This document shows, in pieces, positions 9,076 to 16,364 of a stretch of DNA of 64,000 bases. The notes under the pieces were generated by a model. The model worked only from the letters and a program-made list of their open reading frames with translations, ran no database searches and was not told where the DNA came from. The stretch's first letter is position 1. Every line of letters begins with the position of its first letter. The translations under genes were made by a program, and so were the position numbers. The stretch comes from Lachnospiraceae bacterium (GTDB taxonomy: Bacteria; Bacillota; Clostridia; Lachnospirales; Lachnospiraceae). The stretch is from NCBI GenBank assembly GCA_017934175.1, contig JAGBKB010000012.1, forward strand, positions 20,326 to 84,325, given 5' to 3'.

Positions 9076-10257
9076 TTATAAAATATTAGGTTCATTCTCT
9101 TTTAATAATAAGTCACTTAAAATTTTATTAGATACATTTAGCCCATCATAAGTAAAATAATAGTTGTCTTGTGTCTTATTGATTAAACTCATACCTTGAT
9201 ATATCTTTAATGCAGTGCCAAATAATTTTTCAAAATCTAAATTAAATGTGTCATAAAAATCATGTATATTAATGCCAGATGTTTTTCTAAATCCAGTTAT
9301 AATATAATCATTTATATGTGCTATTTTATCTATTACTATTATTTCATCATAGTATATTGATTTATCATCTATAGTTATGTATTTTGAATAATCAAGATTA
9401 AGATAATTGTTAAGTATAGACTTGTTTTTTAACCTTTTGTTTTCAAAATATGATGAAGAGTTTAAACCAAATCCAATATATGGCACATCACTCCAATATC
9501 CAAGATTGTGCTTGCATTCAAAACCTGTCTTGGCATAGTTGCTTATTTCGTATCTCATTAGGTGATAGTGTGTAGTTAGTTCCTTCGTAATATCATCAAT
9601 TTTTAATAAATCAGTTTCAAGAGGTAGTTGCAATTCATTATTATCAAGCATAGTCTTCATAGGGGTGTTATTTTCTACTATTAGGTTATAGATAGATAAA
9701 TGCTTAATATTTAGCATAAGAATCTGCTTTAAAGTTTTCTTATATGAAGTTGGAGTTTGAGTAGGAATACCGTTAATTAAGTCTATATTAATATTTTTAA
9801 ATCCAATATGTATAGCATTATTATATGAAACAAGAAAGTCATTATAGTTGTGAATCCTACCAAGTATTTTAAGTTCCATATCGTTAGCAGATTGTAGGCC
9901 AATACTTAATCTATTTATTCCTAAATCATAATAATTTTTAAGTTTATTCATACTTGCTGAATTAGGATTTACTTCTATACTAATTTCAGAATCTTTTGCA
10001 ACATTGTAATTGTTATATATACTTTCCATGATATAAGATATATATTTAGATTCAATAAAACTGGGGGTACCACCACCTATATATATACTTGTAACTTCAT
10101 AATTAGTTAATAAATATTTTTTATATTCTATTTCAGTAATTAATTTTTTTATATACTTATCTATGACATCATAAGAAGAATGAAAAGAAACAAAATCACA
10201 ATAATTGCATTTCTTCTCACAAAATGGAATATGAATATATAATTCAACTTTTTTCAT
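9076..10257 (-). CDS. hemW: HemW-like radical SAM protein (coproporphyrinogen III oxidase-related)
   Basis: Radical SAM enzyme of 393 residues. The N-terminus has HIPFCEKKCNYCDF, the CxxxCxxC cluster-binding motif of the HemN/HemW family, followed by GGGTPS, a SAM-contact motif. Proteins of this length with this N-terminus are usually HemW, a heme-binding chaperone, and not oxygen-independent CPO. It faces selD with only 6 bases between stops. On the other side it diverges from holA through a 45-base gap with a -10 box six bases before its ATG, so a leaderless mRNA is predicted. Confidence 0.9.
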   Translation of the reverse strand: MKKVELYIHIPFCEKKCNYCDFVSFHSSYDVIDKYIKKLITEIEYKKYLLTNYEVTSIYIGGGTPSFIESKYISYIMESIYNNYNVAKDSEISIEVNPNSASMNKLKNYYDLGINRLSIGLQSANDMELKILGRIHNYNDFLVSYNNAIHIGFKNINIDLINGIPTQTPTSYKKTLKQILMLNIKHLSIYNLIVENNTPMKTMLDNNELQLPLETDLLKIDDITKELTTHYHLMRYEISNYAKTGFECKHNLGYWSDVPYIGFGLNSSSYFENKRLKNKSILNNYLNLDYSKYITIDDKSIYYDEIIVIDKIAHINDYIITGFRKTSGINIHDFYDTFNLDFEKLFGTALKIYQGMSLINKTQDNYYFTYDGLNVSNKILSDLLLKENEPNIL

Positions 10258-10263
10258 ATACTT

Positions 10264-10269
10264 ATTATA
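10264..10269 (-). promoter_or_regulatory. Extended -10 box of hemW, six bases from the start codon
   Basis: Read on the minus strand the sequence is TGCTATAAT, then AAGTAT, then the hemW ATG. TGnTATAAT is the extended -10 consensus of the housekeeping sigma factor. Transcription about 7 bases downstream would begin at the A of the ATG. No ribosome binding site can fit. Confidence 0.7.
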
Positions 10270-10290
10270 GCATAAAACATTAAATAATGA

Positions 10291-10296
10291 TATAAT
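10291..10296 (+). promoter_or_regulatory. Extended -10 box of holA, six bases from the start codon
   Basis: The sequence reads TGATATAAT, then GTAATT, then the holA ATG at 10303. As for hemW on the other strand, the -10 box ends six bases before the start codon, predicting a transcript that begins at the ATG. No good -35 box is seen, as expected for an extended -10 promoter. Confidence 0.7.
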
Positions 10297-10302
10297 GTAA
10301 TT

Positions 10303-11349
10303 ATGGCGAATGAAAGTTATATAGATAAAATTAAATTAATAAATAATAGTTTTAAAACTCGCAATTTCTTACCATTATATTTTTTATATGGCGAGGAAGA
10401 TTTTTATCTATATAACATAAAAAAAAGTGCAATATCATATTTTGATGATGAGTCAAAATTGAATATAAGAATATATGATAAAAATAATTTTGAAATAAAT
10501 GAAGTAATAAGTTATCTTGGTAATTTACCAGTATTTAATGAAAAAAAATTAATAATTTTTGACAATGTTGATTATTTCAAAAATAAATATAGTGCTAAAA
10601 ACAATATAAATCAAAATGATGATTTCTTAAAAGCCTTAGATTATAATAAAGATATAAATATAGTATTGTTTTTATTTTTTGAAACAGATAATAATTACAA
10701 TAAGAACTTTACATCTAATTATTTGGCAAACTATATAAGCAAATCTGGGATTACATTAAACTTAACAAAGTTAAATGACAAAGACACATTTAGTATTGTT
10801 GAGTCACGATTTAAAAAAAGTAAAGTTAATATTAACAAATTAGATATAGCATATTTAATAAGAGTTTGTGGTTATAGTTTATCTAATTTATATAATGAAA
10901 TAGATAAATTGATAGCATATGTAGGTGAAAGAAAATCTATTAGTAAAGATGATATAGAGAGCATAGTTACTAAAAGTCTTGACAATAGTGTTTTTACTTT
11001 ATTAAAATTATACAATGAAAAAAAGAATGAAAAAGCCCTTATGTTTTATGGAGATTTATTGTCAGAAGGTTCATATGACAAGGATGCAATTTTTATGATA
11101 TTTGCAAGTCAATTTAGTAATTTAATAGTTTGCAAAGACTTAATGCTTAAAAATAAAAGTGCAAAAGAAATATCAGATATTATGGGCTTGCAATTTTGGA
11201 GAGTTAAAGATTTAATTGAGGCAAACAAGTATACTGATATAGAAGTTTTAAAGAATAAATTAAAAGAGATTACTAATTTGACAATTAATAGGATTAATGG
11301 CAATATTAGTGAGGATTTTATGTTATTGCTATTAATGGATAAAGTATAA
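10303..11349 (+). CDS. holA: DNA polymerase III, delta subunit
   Basis: Clamp-loader subunit that opens the sliding clamp. 348 residues, normal length. FLPLYFLYGEEDFYL near residue 20 is the typical HolA N-terminal signature, and the C-terminal helical region ends with residues resembling the family. Its AAA+-like domain lacks a P-loop, as expected for delta. It begins a run holA-nrnA-truB/ribF-CYTH with gaps or overlaps of a few bases. The mRNA is probably leaderless (see the -10 box). Confidence 0.9.
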   Translation: MANESYIDKIKLINNSFKTRNFLPLYFLYGEEDFYLYNIKKSAISYFDDESKLNIRIYDKNNFEINEVISYLGNLPVFNEKKLIIFDNVDYFKNKYSAKNNINQNDDFLKALDYNKDINIVLFLFFETDNNYNKNFTSNYLANYISKSGITLNLTKLNDKDTFSIVESRFKKSKVNINKLDIAYLIRVCGYSLSNLYNEIDKLIAYVGERKSISKDDIESIVTKSLDNSVFTLLKLYNEKKNEKALMFYGDLLSEGSYDKDAIFMIFASQFSNLIVCKDLMLKNKSAKEISDIMGLQFWRVKDLIEANKYTDIEVLKNKLKEITNLTINRINGNISEDFMLLLLMDKV

Positions 11350-11351
11350 TT

Positions 11352-12314
11352 ATGAATTTATTGAATGAAAAAATTGAAAATGCAAAATCTATATGTATTT
11401 TAGGGCATGAGAGACCTGATGGCGACTGCATTGGTTCTACACTTGCTATATATAATTATATAAGAAATAAGTATGGAGATAAAAAAGTAGTAAGACCATA
11501 TCTTGATTATTTTTCAAAAAACTTTCTAATTCTACCAAATGCAGATAAGATTTCAAATGATTTAATGTGTGCTGATACTTATGACTTGGCAATAATTGTT
11601 GATTCAAGTAGTATTGATAGATTGGGTGACTATAAAAGATATTTTGATGAAGCAAAAGATAGCATTTTAATAGACCATCATGAAAATAATACCTTCCCAA
11701 GTAAGGTTAGTATCGTGTTTCCTGAAAGTATTGCGACCGCTCAAGTTTTATATGATTTTTTAGATAAGGATTATATTGATAAAAATGTTGCAATTTGCTT
11801 ATATGTGGGGATTGCTACTGATTCAGGAGTCTTTAGATACAAGGCAACAAATAGTAAAACTTTAAAAATAGTCGCTAATTTAATAGATTTTGGCTTCAAT
11901 TTTACTGATATATTGGATAAAATTGTTTTTGATAATACAGTAAATCAAAGAAAAGCACAAGGGATTGCATTTGATAGGCTTGAGTTATTATATAAAGGAA
12001 ATGTAAGTTTTTCGTATTTAAATGAAAATGATTTAAATAGTTTAAATTTAGAAAAAAAAGATATTGATAATGTTATTGTTTATTTACGAGAAATAGAAAA
12101 TATTAAGGTTGCAGCATTTGCATATCAAGTTGGCAATAATATATTTAAATTAAGTTTAAGGTCTAAATCTGATGCTATAAATGTTGCTGATTTTGCAAAT
12201 AAACATGAAGGTGGAGGACATAAGTTGGCTGCTGGATGTATATACTACGGAGATATACAAACTATAAAGAAAAATTTTGAAAAGGATATAAAAGAGTTTA
12301 TTGAAGCAAAATAA
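11352..12314 (+). CDS. nrnA: DHH-family bifunctional oligoribonuclease/PAP phosphatase (NrnA-like)
   Basis: Degrades very short RNAs and 3'-phosphoadenosine 5'-phosphate. The 320-residue product has DHH-superfamily motifs: HERPDGDCIGSTLA near residue 18, the DHH signature DHHENN near residue 110, and the DHHA1 motif GGGHKLAAGC near the C-terminus. These hold the two-metal centre and the substrate phosphate. It follows holA by 2 bases and overlaps the next gene by 14 bases, so it is operonic. A c-di-nucleotide phosphodiesterase role, as in some relatives, is possible. Confidence 0.92.
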   Translation: MNLLNEKIENAKSICILGHERPDGDCIGSTLAIYNYIRNKYGDKKVVRPYLDYFSKNFLILPNADKISNDLMCADTYDLAIIVDSSSIDRLGDYKRYFDEAKDSILIDHHENNTFPSKVSIVFPESIATAQVLYDFLDKDYIDKNVAICLYVGIATDSGVFRYKATNSKTLKIVANLIDFGFNFTDILDKIVFDNTVNQRKAQGIAFDRLELLYKGNVSFSYLNENDLNSLNLEKKDIDNVIVYLREIENIKVAAFAYQVGNNIFKLSLRSKSDAINVADFANKHEGGGHKLAAGCIYYGDIQTIKKNFEKDIKEFIEAK

Positions 12315-13554
12315 AATTATAAATGATATAAATGGAATGATTATTCTAAATAAACCTAAAGATATGACATCAAATGATTGCTTGTCAATTATAAAAAAGA
12401 GTATTCATCCTAAAAAGATTGGCCATACTGGAACTTTAGATAAAAATGCAACTGGTGTATTAATTTGTTTACTTGGAAGCGCTACCAAGAGTCAAGATTA
12501 CTTGATGAAAACTTGTAAAAAGTGTTATAGGGCTGAATTAGTTTTAGGAATATCCACTGACACTGAAGATATAACTGGAAATATAATAGAACAAAATACA
12601 AATAAGATTTTAGATATAAGTGATGATGAATTAAAAAGTACTATTGAAAGTTTTATTGGAGAGTATAGTCAAGTGCCTCCAATGTATAGTGCAAAAAAGG
12701 TAAATGGCACAAAACTTCTTAAACTCGCAAGAAATGGAATAGAAATAGAAAGAAAAGCAGAGTTACTCACAATACATAATATTGAAATTGAAAATATTGC
12801 TAACTATAAATATAATAATTTAAATCTTAAGTGTGTAAATATATTTGTAGAATGCAGTAAAGGGACTTATATAAGAACTCTTTGTAAAGATATAGGAATT
12901 AAACTTGGTATACCTGCATGTATGGGAAATTTATGTAGAGTAGCATCTGGTGAGTTTGAGTTAGAAGATAGTGTAACAGTTGATGAGTTAAAAGAAAAAA
13001 TTAGTTTAAATGATTGGTCATTTGTTAAACCTTGCTTTTACAATAATGATGAAACTGCTTTGACATTTGGTAAATTTGAGACACTACATTTGGGACATTT
13101 AAAAATAATAAATGAAGTAGTAAGTTATGCAAAAGAAAATAAATTAAAAAGCACAGTTATGATTGTTGGAAATAATTCTGACAATGAAATCTTAACTAAT
13201 GCACAACGAATTAGCAAACTTAAATTATTGGGTGTAAATAATATAGTATATTTTCCGCTTGATAAAGTTAATAAAAATATTAGTGCCAATGACTTTATAA
13301 CAAATATATTATATAAACAACTAAAAACAAGATGTATAATCGTTGGTAGCGATTGTAGTTTTGGAGCTAAAGCATCAGGGAATATTAAATTATTAAATGA
13401 TTTATGTGAAAGTTTAAATATAAAATGCAAAATCATTAATAAACTAAAAATTAATAATACTGATATTGATATTTCATCAACTTATATTAAATCTGAATAC
13501 TTAAAAGGAAATAAAATTTTGGTAAATAAATTATTAGGTAAAGATTATGAATAA
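12301..13554 (+). CDS. truB-ribF: Fusion of tRNA pseudouridine-55 synthase (TruB) with FAD synthetase domain (RibF N-terminal part)
   Basis: One uninterrupted frame of 417 residues. Residues ~12-240 are TruB: NGMIILNKPKDMTSND, then GHTGTLDKNATGVL with the catalytic Asp47, VPPMYSAKKVNG, and CSKGTYIRTLCKDIG. Residues ~250-417 are the RibF FMN adenylyltransferase domain: GKFETLHLGHLKII at 257 onward (equivalent to GxFDGxHxGH), IVGSDCSFGAKASG, and ISSTYIKSEYLKG near the end. The TruB C-terminal PUA-like domain and the RibF riboflavin kinase domain are both missing; the protein stops where flavokinase would begin. truB and ribF are normally neighbours, so the fusion likely arose by deletion. Start is uncertain: TTG 12301 overlaps nrnA; ATG 12337 is the alternative. 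Deviations (Glu-Thr for Asp-Gly; Lys for Arg) may weaken the second activity. Confidence 0.9.
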   Translation: MKQNKIINDINGMIILNKPKDMTSNDCLSIIKKSIHPKKIGHTGTLDKNATGVLICLLGSATKSQDYLMKTCKKCYRAELVLGISTDTEDITGNIIEQNTNKILDISDDELKSTIESFIGEYSQVPPMYSAKKVNGTKLLKLARNGIEIERKAELLTIHNIEIENIANYKYNNLNLKCVNIFVECSKGTYIRTLCKDIGIKLGIPACMGNLCRVASGEFELEDSVTVDELKEKISLNDWSFVKPCFYNNDETALTFGKFETLHLGHLKIINEVVSYAKENKLKSTVMIVGNNSDNEILTNAQRISKLKLLGVNNIVYFPLDKVNKNISANDFITNILYKQLKTRCIIVGSDCSFGAKASGNIKLLNDLCESLNIKCKIINKLKINNTDIDISSTYIKSEYLKGNKILVNKLLGKDYE

Positions 13555-14062
13555 TCTTGAAATAGAAAGAAAGTTTTTAGTAAAAAAGGATAGTATCCCA
13601 TATAATTTAAAGAACCTTAAATCAAAAAAAATTATACAAGGATTTATTTATTTTAATCCGGCTATTAGAGTGAGAAGAGTGGACAATGAGTATTTTCTCA
13701 CCATTAAATCTAAACCAAATAATTATAAAGAATATGGTGATTTAGTTCGAAATGAGTATGAGATTAGTATTGGCAAAAATGCTTTTAATGATTTATTAAA
13801 ACTATGTGTGGGTAAAATATTATATAAACGAAGGTATTATATTCCATATAAATATGGTAAAAAAACGTATATTATAGAGTTAGATATTTTCGAAAAGGAT
13901 TTTAAAGGCTTAATTTACGCCGAGATTGAGTTTGAAAACGTAAAAAATGCCTATAAAATCAAGGTTCCAGACTGGTTTTTTAAAGAGGTTACAAATATAA
14001 GAAAATATAAAAATACTGAATTAAGTATTTGCAAAAATATTAAAAATGTATTAAAATATTAG
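13547..14062 (+). CDS. CYTH-domain protein (triphosphate tunnel metalloenzyme)
   Basis: 171 residues. It begins MNNLEIERKFLV, the ExExK motif that defines CYTH proteins. RVRRVDNEYFLTIKSK and later Arg/Lys/Glu-rich strands fit the eight-stranded tunnel that binds triphosphate and metal. Bacterial members are mostly inorganic triphosphatases; the substrate here cannot be told. The ATG overlaps the end of the fusion gene by 8 bases. The rnpB gene begins at or just after the stop. Confidence 0.88.
   Translation: MNNLEIERKFLVKKDSIPYNLKNLKSKKIIQGFIYFNPAIRVRRVDNEYFLTIKSKPNNYKEYGDLVRNEYEISIGKNAFNDLLKLCVGKILYKRRYYIPYKYGKKTYIIELDIFEKDFKGLIYAEIEFENVKNAYKIKVPDWFFKEVTNIRKYKNTELSICKNIKNVLKY
14028..14057 (+). 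promoter_or_regulatory. Putative rnpB promoter
   Basis: TTTGCA at 14028-14033 and TAAAAT at 14052-14057, about 18 bases apart, lie inside the end of the CYTH gene. A start about 7 bases downstream would match the 5' end of the RNase P RNA. The AT-rich background makes this only a fair call. Confidence 0.45.
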
Positions 14063-14385
14063 GGAAGCATTGGCGAGTGGTCGCTTATAAAATAAGAGGA
14101 AAGTCCGGGCTTCATAGAGCAGGATGCAAGATAACATCTTGACGGAGCAATCCGATGAATAGTGCAACAGAAAATACACAGCCTATATGGTAATGGTGAA
14201 ATGGTAGTGTAAGAGACTACCGAGTCGATAGTGATATCGTACTGCAATGTAAACTCCATCCGAAGCAAGTAAAAAATAGTCGTTTAGGTTGCTCGCTTAG
14301 ACTATGGTATACGCTTGAAACTTGTGGTGACACAAGTTGTAGATAGATGACCACATAAACAGAACCCGGCTTATAGCCAATACTT
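14063..14385 (+). ncRNA. rnpB: RNase P RNA
   Basis: Catalytic RNA that matures tRNA 5' ends. Universal segments are present: GAGGAAAGTCCGGGCTTC at 14096-14113 (P4/CR-I) and ACAGAACCCGGCTTA at 14360-14374 (CR-V with the 3' side of P4). ATTGGC (14069-14074) and GCCAAT (14376-14381) pair as P1. The middle, with TGTAAACTCCATCCG followed by GAAGCAAG, resembles the ancestral type A layout, not the Bacillus type B. Six tRNA genes in this window depend on it. There is no terminator before the next CDS. Confidence 0.95.
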
Positions 14386-14406
14386 CTATTTAAATAATAT
14401 AAGGTT

Positions 14407-14952
14407 ATGATTGTGAAAAATATTTTATTAAAAATTGAAAGAATTTTGTTTTCAAGTTTGATTTTGATTTTCATTTTATCAAGTCTATGTTTTGCTGATA
14501 CAATTGAGATAAGAAATGGAATGAAAACAACGCATGCTGATAAGCCTATTTCTTTAATTGATACTGTGAATAAAAACTACTCATTTAAGTGGGCTCTTGA
14601 TAAAAAAGGAAATTGGAAATTATTTATTAGAAGACTAAATGGAAGATTATTAATTCTTTCTAATGTATGGGTTAATTTAGAGCGAGTTGTGACTTATCAA
14701 GATGGCACAAAGAATACTATTATTGATTATTATTATTTTGACTTAAATGGAAATATGGTAACAGGTTGGTATATAGATACAAAGAATAATATTTACTTTT
14801 TAGACACAGATAAAAATGAACTTGGAAGAATGGCAAGAGGATGGAAAAAGATAGGAAACGATTATTATTATTTTACTGATAATGGAATATTATTAAAAGA
14901 TACGATTACACCAGACGGTTTCCATGTTGATTCAACTGGTAGATGGAAGTAA
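14407..14952 (+). CDS. Small secreted protein with cell-wall-binding (choline/glucan-binding type) repeats
   Basis: 181 residues. A signal peptide is clear: a basic start, a hydrophobic stretch around residues 14-28, and a likely cut after SSLCFA. The mature part carries aromatic repeats such as YYYFDLNGNMVTGWY and NDYYYFTDNGILLKD, the solenoid unit used to bind choline, glucan or other wall polymers. No catalytic domain is visible. It starts 20 bases after rnpB and ends before a strong terminator at 14971, so it may be transcribed from the rnpB promoter. Two other secreted repeat proteins lie at 19347 and 51469. Confidence 0.75.
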   Translation: MIVKNILLKIERILFSSLILIFILSSLCFADTIEIRNGMKTTHADKPISLIDTVNKNYSFKWALDKKGNWKLFIRRLNGRLLILSNVWVNLERVVTYQDGTKNTIIDYYYFDLNGNMVTGWYIDTKNNIYFLDTDKNELGRMARGWKKIGNDYYYFTDNGILLKDTITPDGFHVDSTGRWK

Positions 14953-14970
14953 TATTTAAATTATTTAATA

Positions 14971-15007
14971 AAAAAAAAGTTAGACTTTCGTGTCTAACTT
15001 TTTTTAT
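14971..15007. terminator. Bidirectional intrinsic terminator
   Basis: GTTAGAC and GTCTAAC around a TTTCGT loop, flanked by an A run on the left and a T run on the right. It can end the rightward repeat-protein transcript and the leftward CofE-like transcript. Confidence 0.9.
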
Positions 15008-15029
15008 TTTTTATAAATAATTAGTTTTA

Positions 15030-16226
15030 TTAATCATTAGATAAATTATCAAAATATCCTTGAACTAATATGATAGGTGTTCCTTTATCGCCAGAGCCAG
15101 ATGTTAAGTCACATAAACTACCAATTAAGTCAGTAATTTGTCGTGGTGTAGTTCCTTGTGATGCCATATTCCCTTTTAAGTCACTATCTTTTTTCTTGAT
15201 TGATTCTTTGATAGCATTTTGTAATTCAGTACCATTTAAATGTTTATAATCATTATCAGCAAGATATTTAAGTTTTAATTCATTTGGTGTTCCTTTTAAA
15301 CCATCTGTAAATGCTGGAGATACAACTGGGTCAGCCAATTCCCATATTTTTCCTTGAGGGTCTTTAAATGCTCCATCACCATATACCATTACTTCAATAT
15401 TTTTTCCAGTTAGTTCTTTGAAATCCTTATTGATATTTAATACAAGGTTCTTGCATTCATCCCTTGGGAAAAGTTTTACGGTATCTTCAGTAGATTTGTT
15501 TGAGCCTAATAGTCCATATTGTTCATTGTATCCTGAACCATCAACTGATTTATTTAATATATCATCAAGTCCCAAGACTATTTCACAACCATTTTCTTTA
15601 AGTATCCTTTTTGTTCTAAATCTTGTGTGTATGTCACAGCACAATACTTTTTTTGTATAGTCAAGTATAACTTTAGCATGATTTGCAAATAATATTTCAC
15701 ATTCACACCCTTCATTTTTTACAAGTTCTTCATAATATGCAACATAGTCTACACCAGTAAATTCATGTATTTTATATCCAAATAGTTCTCTATATTTTTT
15801 TAGTGTTAATACATCAGAATATGGATTAACATTTTTGTCATCAAGGTCATCAAGTGATAAAAGTGCATTGCCAACTTCATCTGATGGGTAAGAAAACATT
15901 AGTATTATTTTTTTACAAGCCCTTGCAATACCTTTTAGTAAAATAGCAAATCTATTTCTTGATGTTATTGGGAAAATGACACCAATAGTATCGCTTGAAA
16001 ACTTATTTTTAATATCTTTTGCTATTTGGTCAATAGATGCATAGTTACCTTGAGCCCTTGCTACTATAGATTCAGTTATAGCAACGACATCTTTATCGTG
16101 TAAAGCGATATTTTCAGATTTAGTTGCATTGATTACTGAATCAACTACAATTTTCCTTAAATCATCATTTTCTCTAATAATTGGACCTCTAATTCCAATT
16201 GATTTTACTCCAGTAAGTCTTTCCAT
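15030..16226 (-). CDS. CofE-like protein (coenzyme F420-0:L-glutamate ligase family)
   Basis: 398 residues. The N-terminus (GVKSIGIRGPIIREND, then KDVVAITESIVARAQGN) and the later stretch MVYGDGAFKDPQGKIWELADP resemble CofE-family ligases of clostridia, which are related to the enzyme adding gamma-glutamate to coenzyme F420. No other F420 gene is in the window, and most Clostridia do not make F420, so the true acceptor is unknown. A strong GGAGG lies 7-11 bases before the ATG, and a -10 box (TATAAT, minus strand, 16260-16265) is upstream. It diverges from a PotD-like lipoprotein gene. Confidence 0.75.
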   Translation of the reverse strand: MERLTGVKSIGIRGPIIRENDDLRKIVVDSVINATKSENIALHDKDVVAITESIVARAQGNYASIDQIAKDIKNKFSSDTIGVIFPITSRNRFAILLKGIARACKKIILMFSYPSDEVGNALLSLDDLDDKNVNPYSDVLTLKKYRELFGYKIHEFTGVDYVAYYEELVKNEGCECEILFANHAKVILDYTKKVLCCDIHTRFRTKRILKENGCEIVLGLDDILNKSVDGSGYNEQYGLLGSNKSTEDTVKLFPRDECKNLVLNINKDFKELTGKNIEVMVYGDGAFKDPQGKIWELADPVVSPAFTDGLKGTPNELKLKYLADNDYKHLNGTELQNAIKESIKKKDSDLKGNMASQGTTPRQITDLIGSLCDLTSGSGDKGTPIILVQGYFDNLSND

Positions 16227-16237
16227 ATTATTCCTCC

Positions 16238-16264
16238 ATAATATATTGATATATAATATATTAT
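16238..16264. repeat. Perfect AT-only inverted repeat in the CofE-like gene leader
   Basis: ATAATATATT (16238-16247) and AATATATTAT (16255-16264) flank GATATAT. It lies between the -10 box and the ribosome binding site of the CofE-like gene. It could be an operator or an mRNA hairpin, but only A and T are involved. Confidence 0.45.
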
Positions 16265-16288
16265 ACTAAATTTTTTAAAAAAAATATA

Positions 16289-16316
16289 TTGATTTTTGAA
16301 AAATTTATATTATAAT
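16289..16316 (+). promoter_or_regulatory. Putative promoter of the PotD-like gene
   Basis: TTGATT (16289-16294), 16 bases, TATAAT (16311-16316), followed by the PotD-like gene about 50 bases downstream with its own GGAGG site. Confidence 0.6.
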
Positions 16317-16364
16317 TATATAGCATTTTTAAAATGCATAAATATAATATTTGGAGGAACAAAA

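Noticed and set aside
14059..14474. Two minus-strand frames across rnpB
   Set aside because: Antisense of a well-conserved structural RNA; no codon signal.
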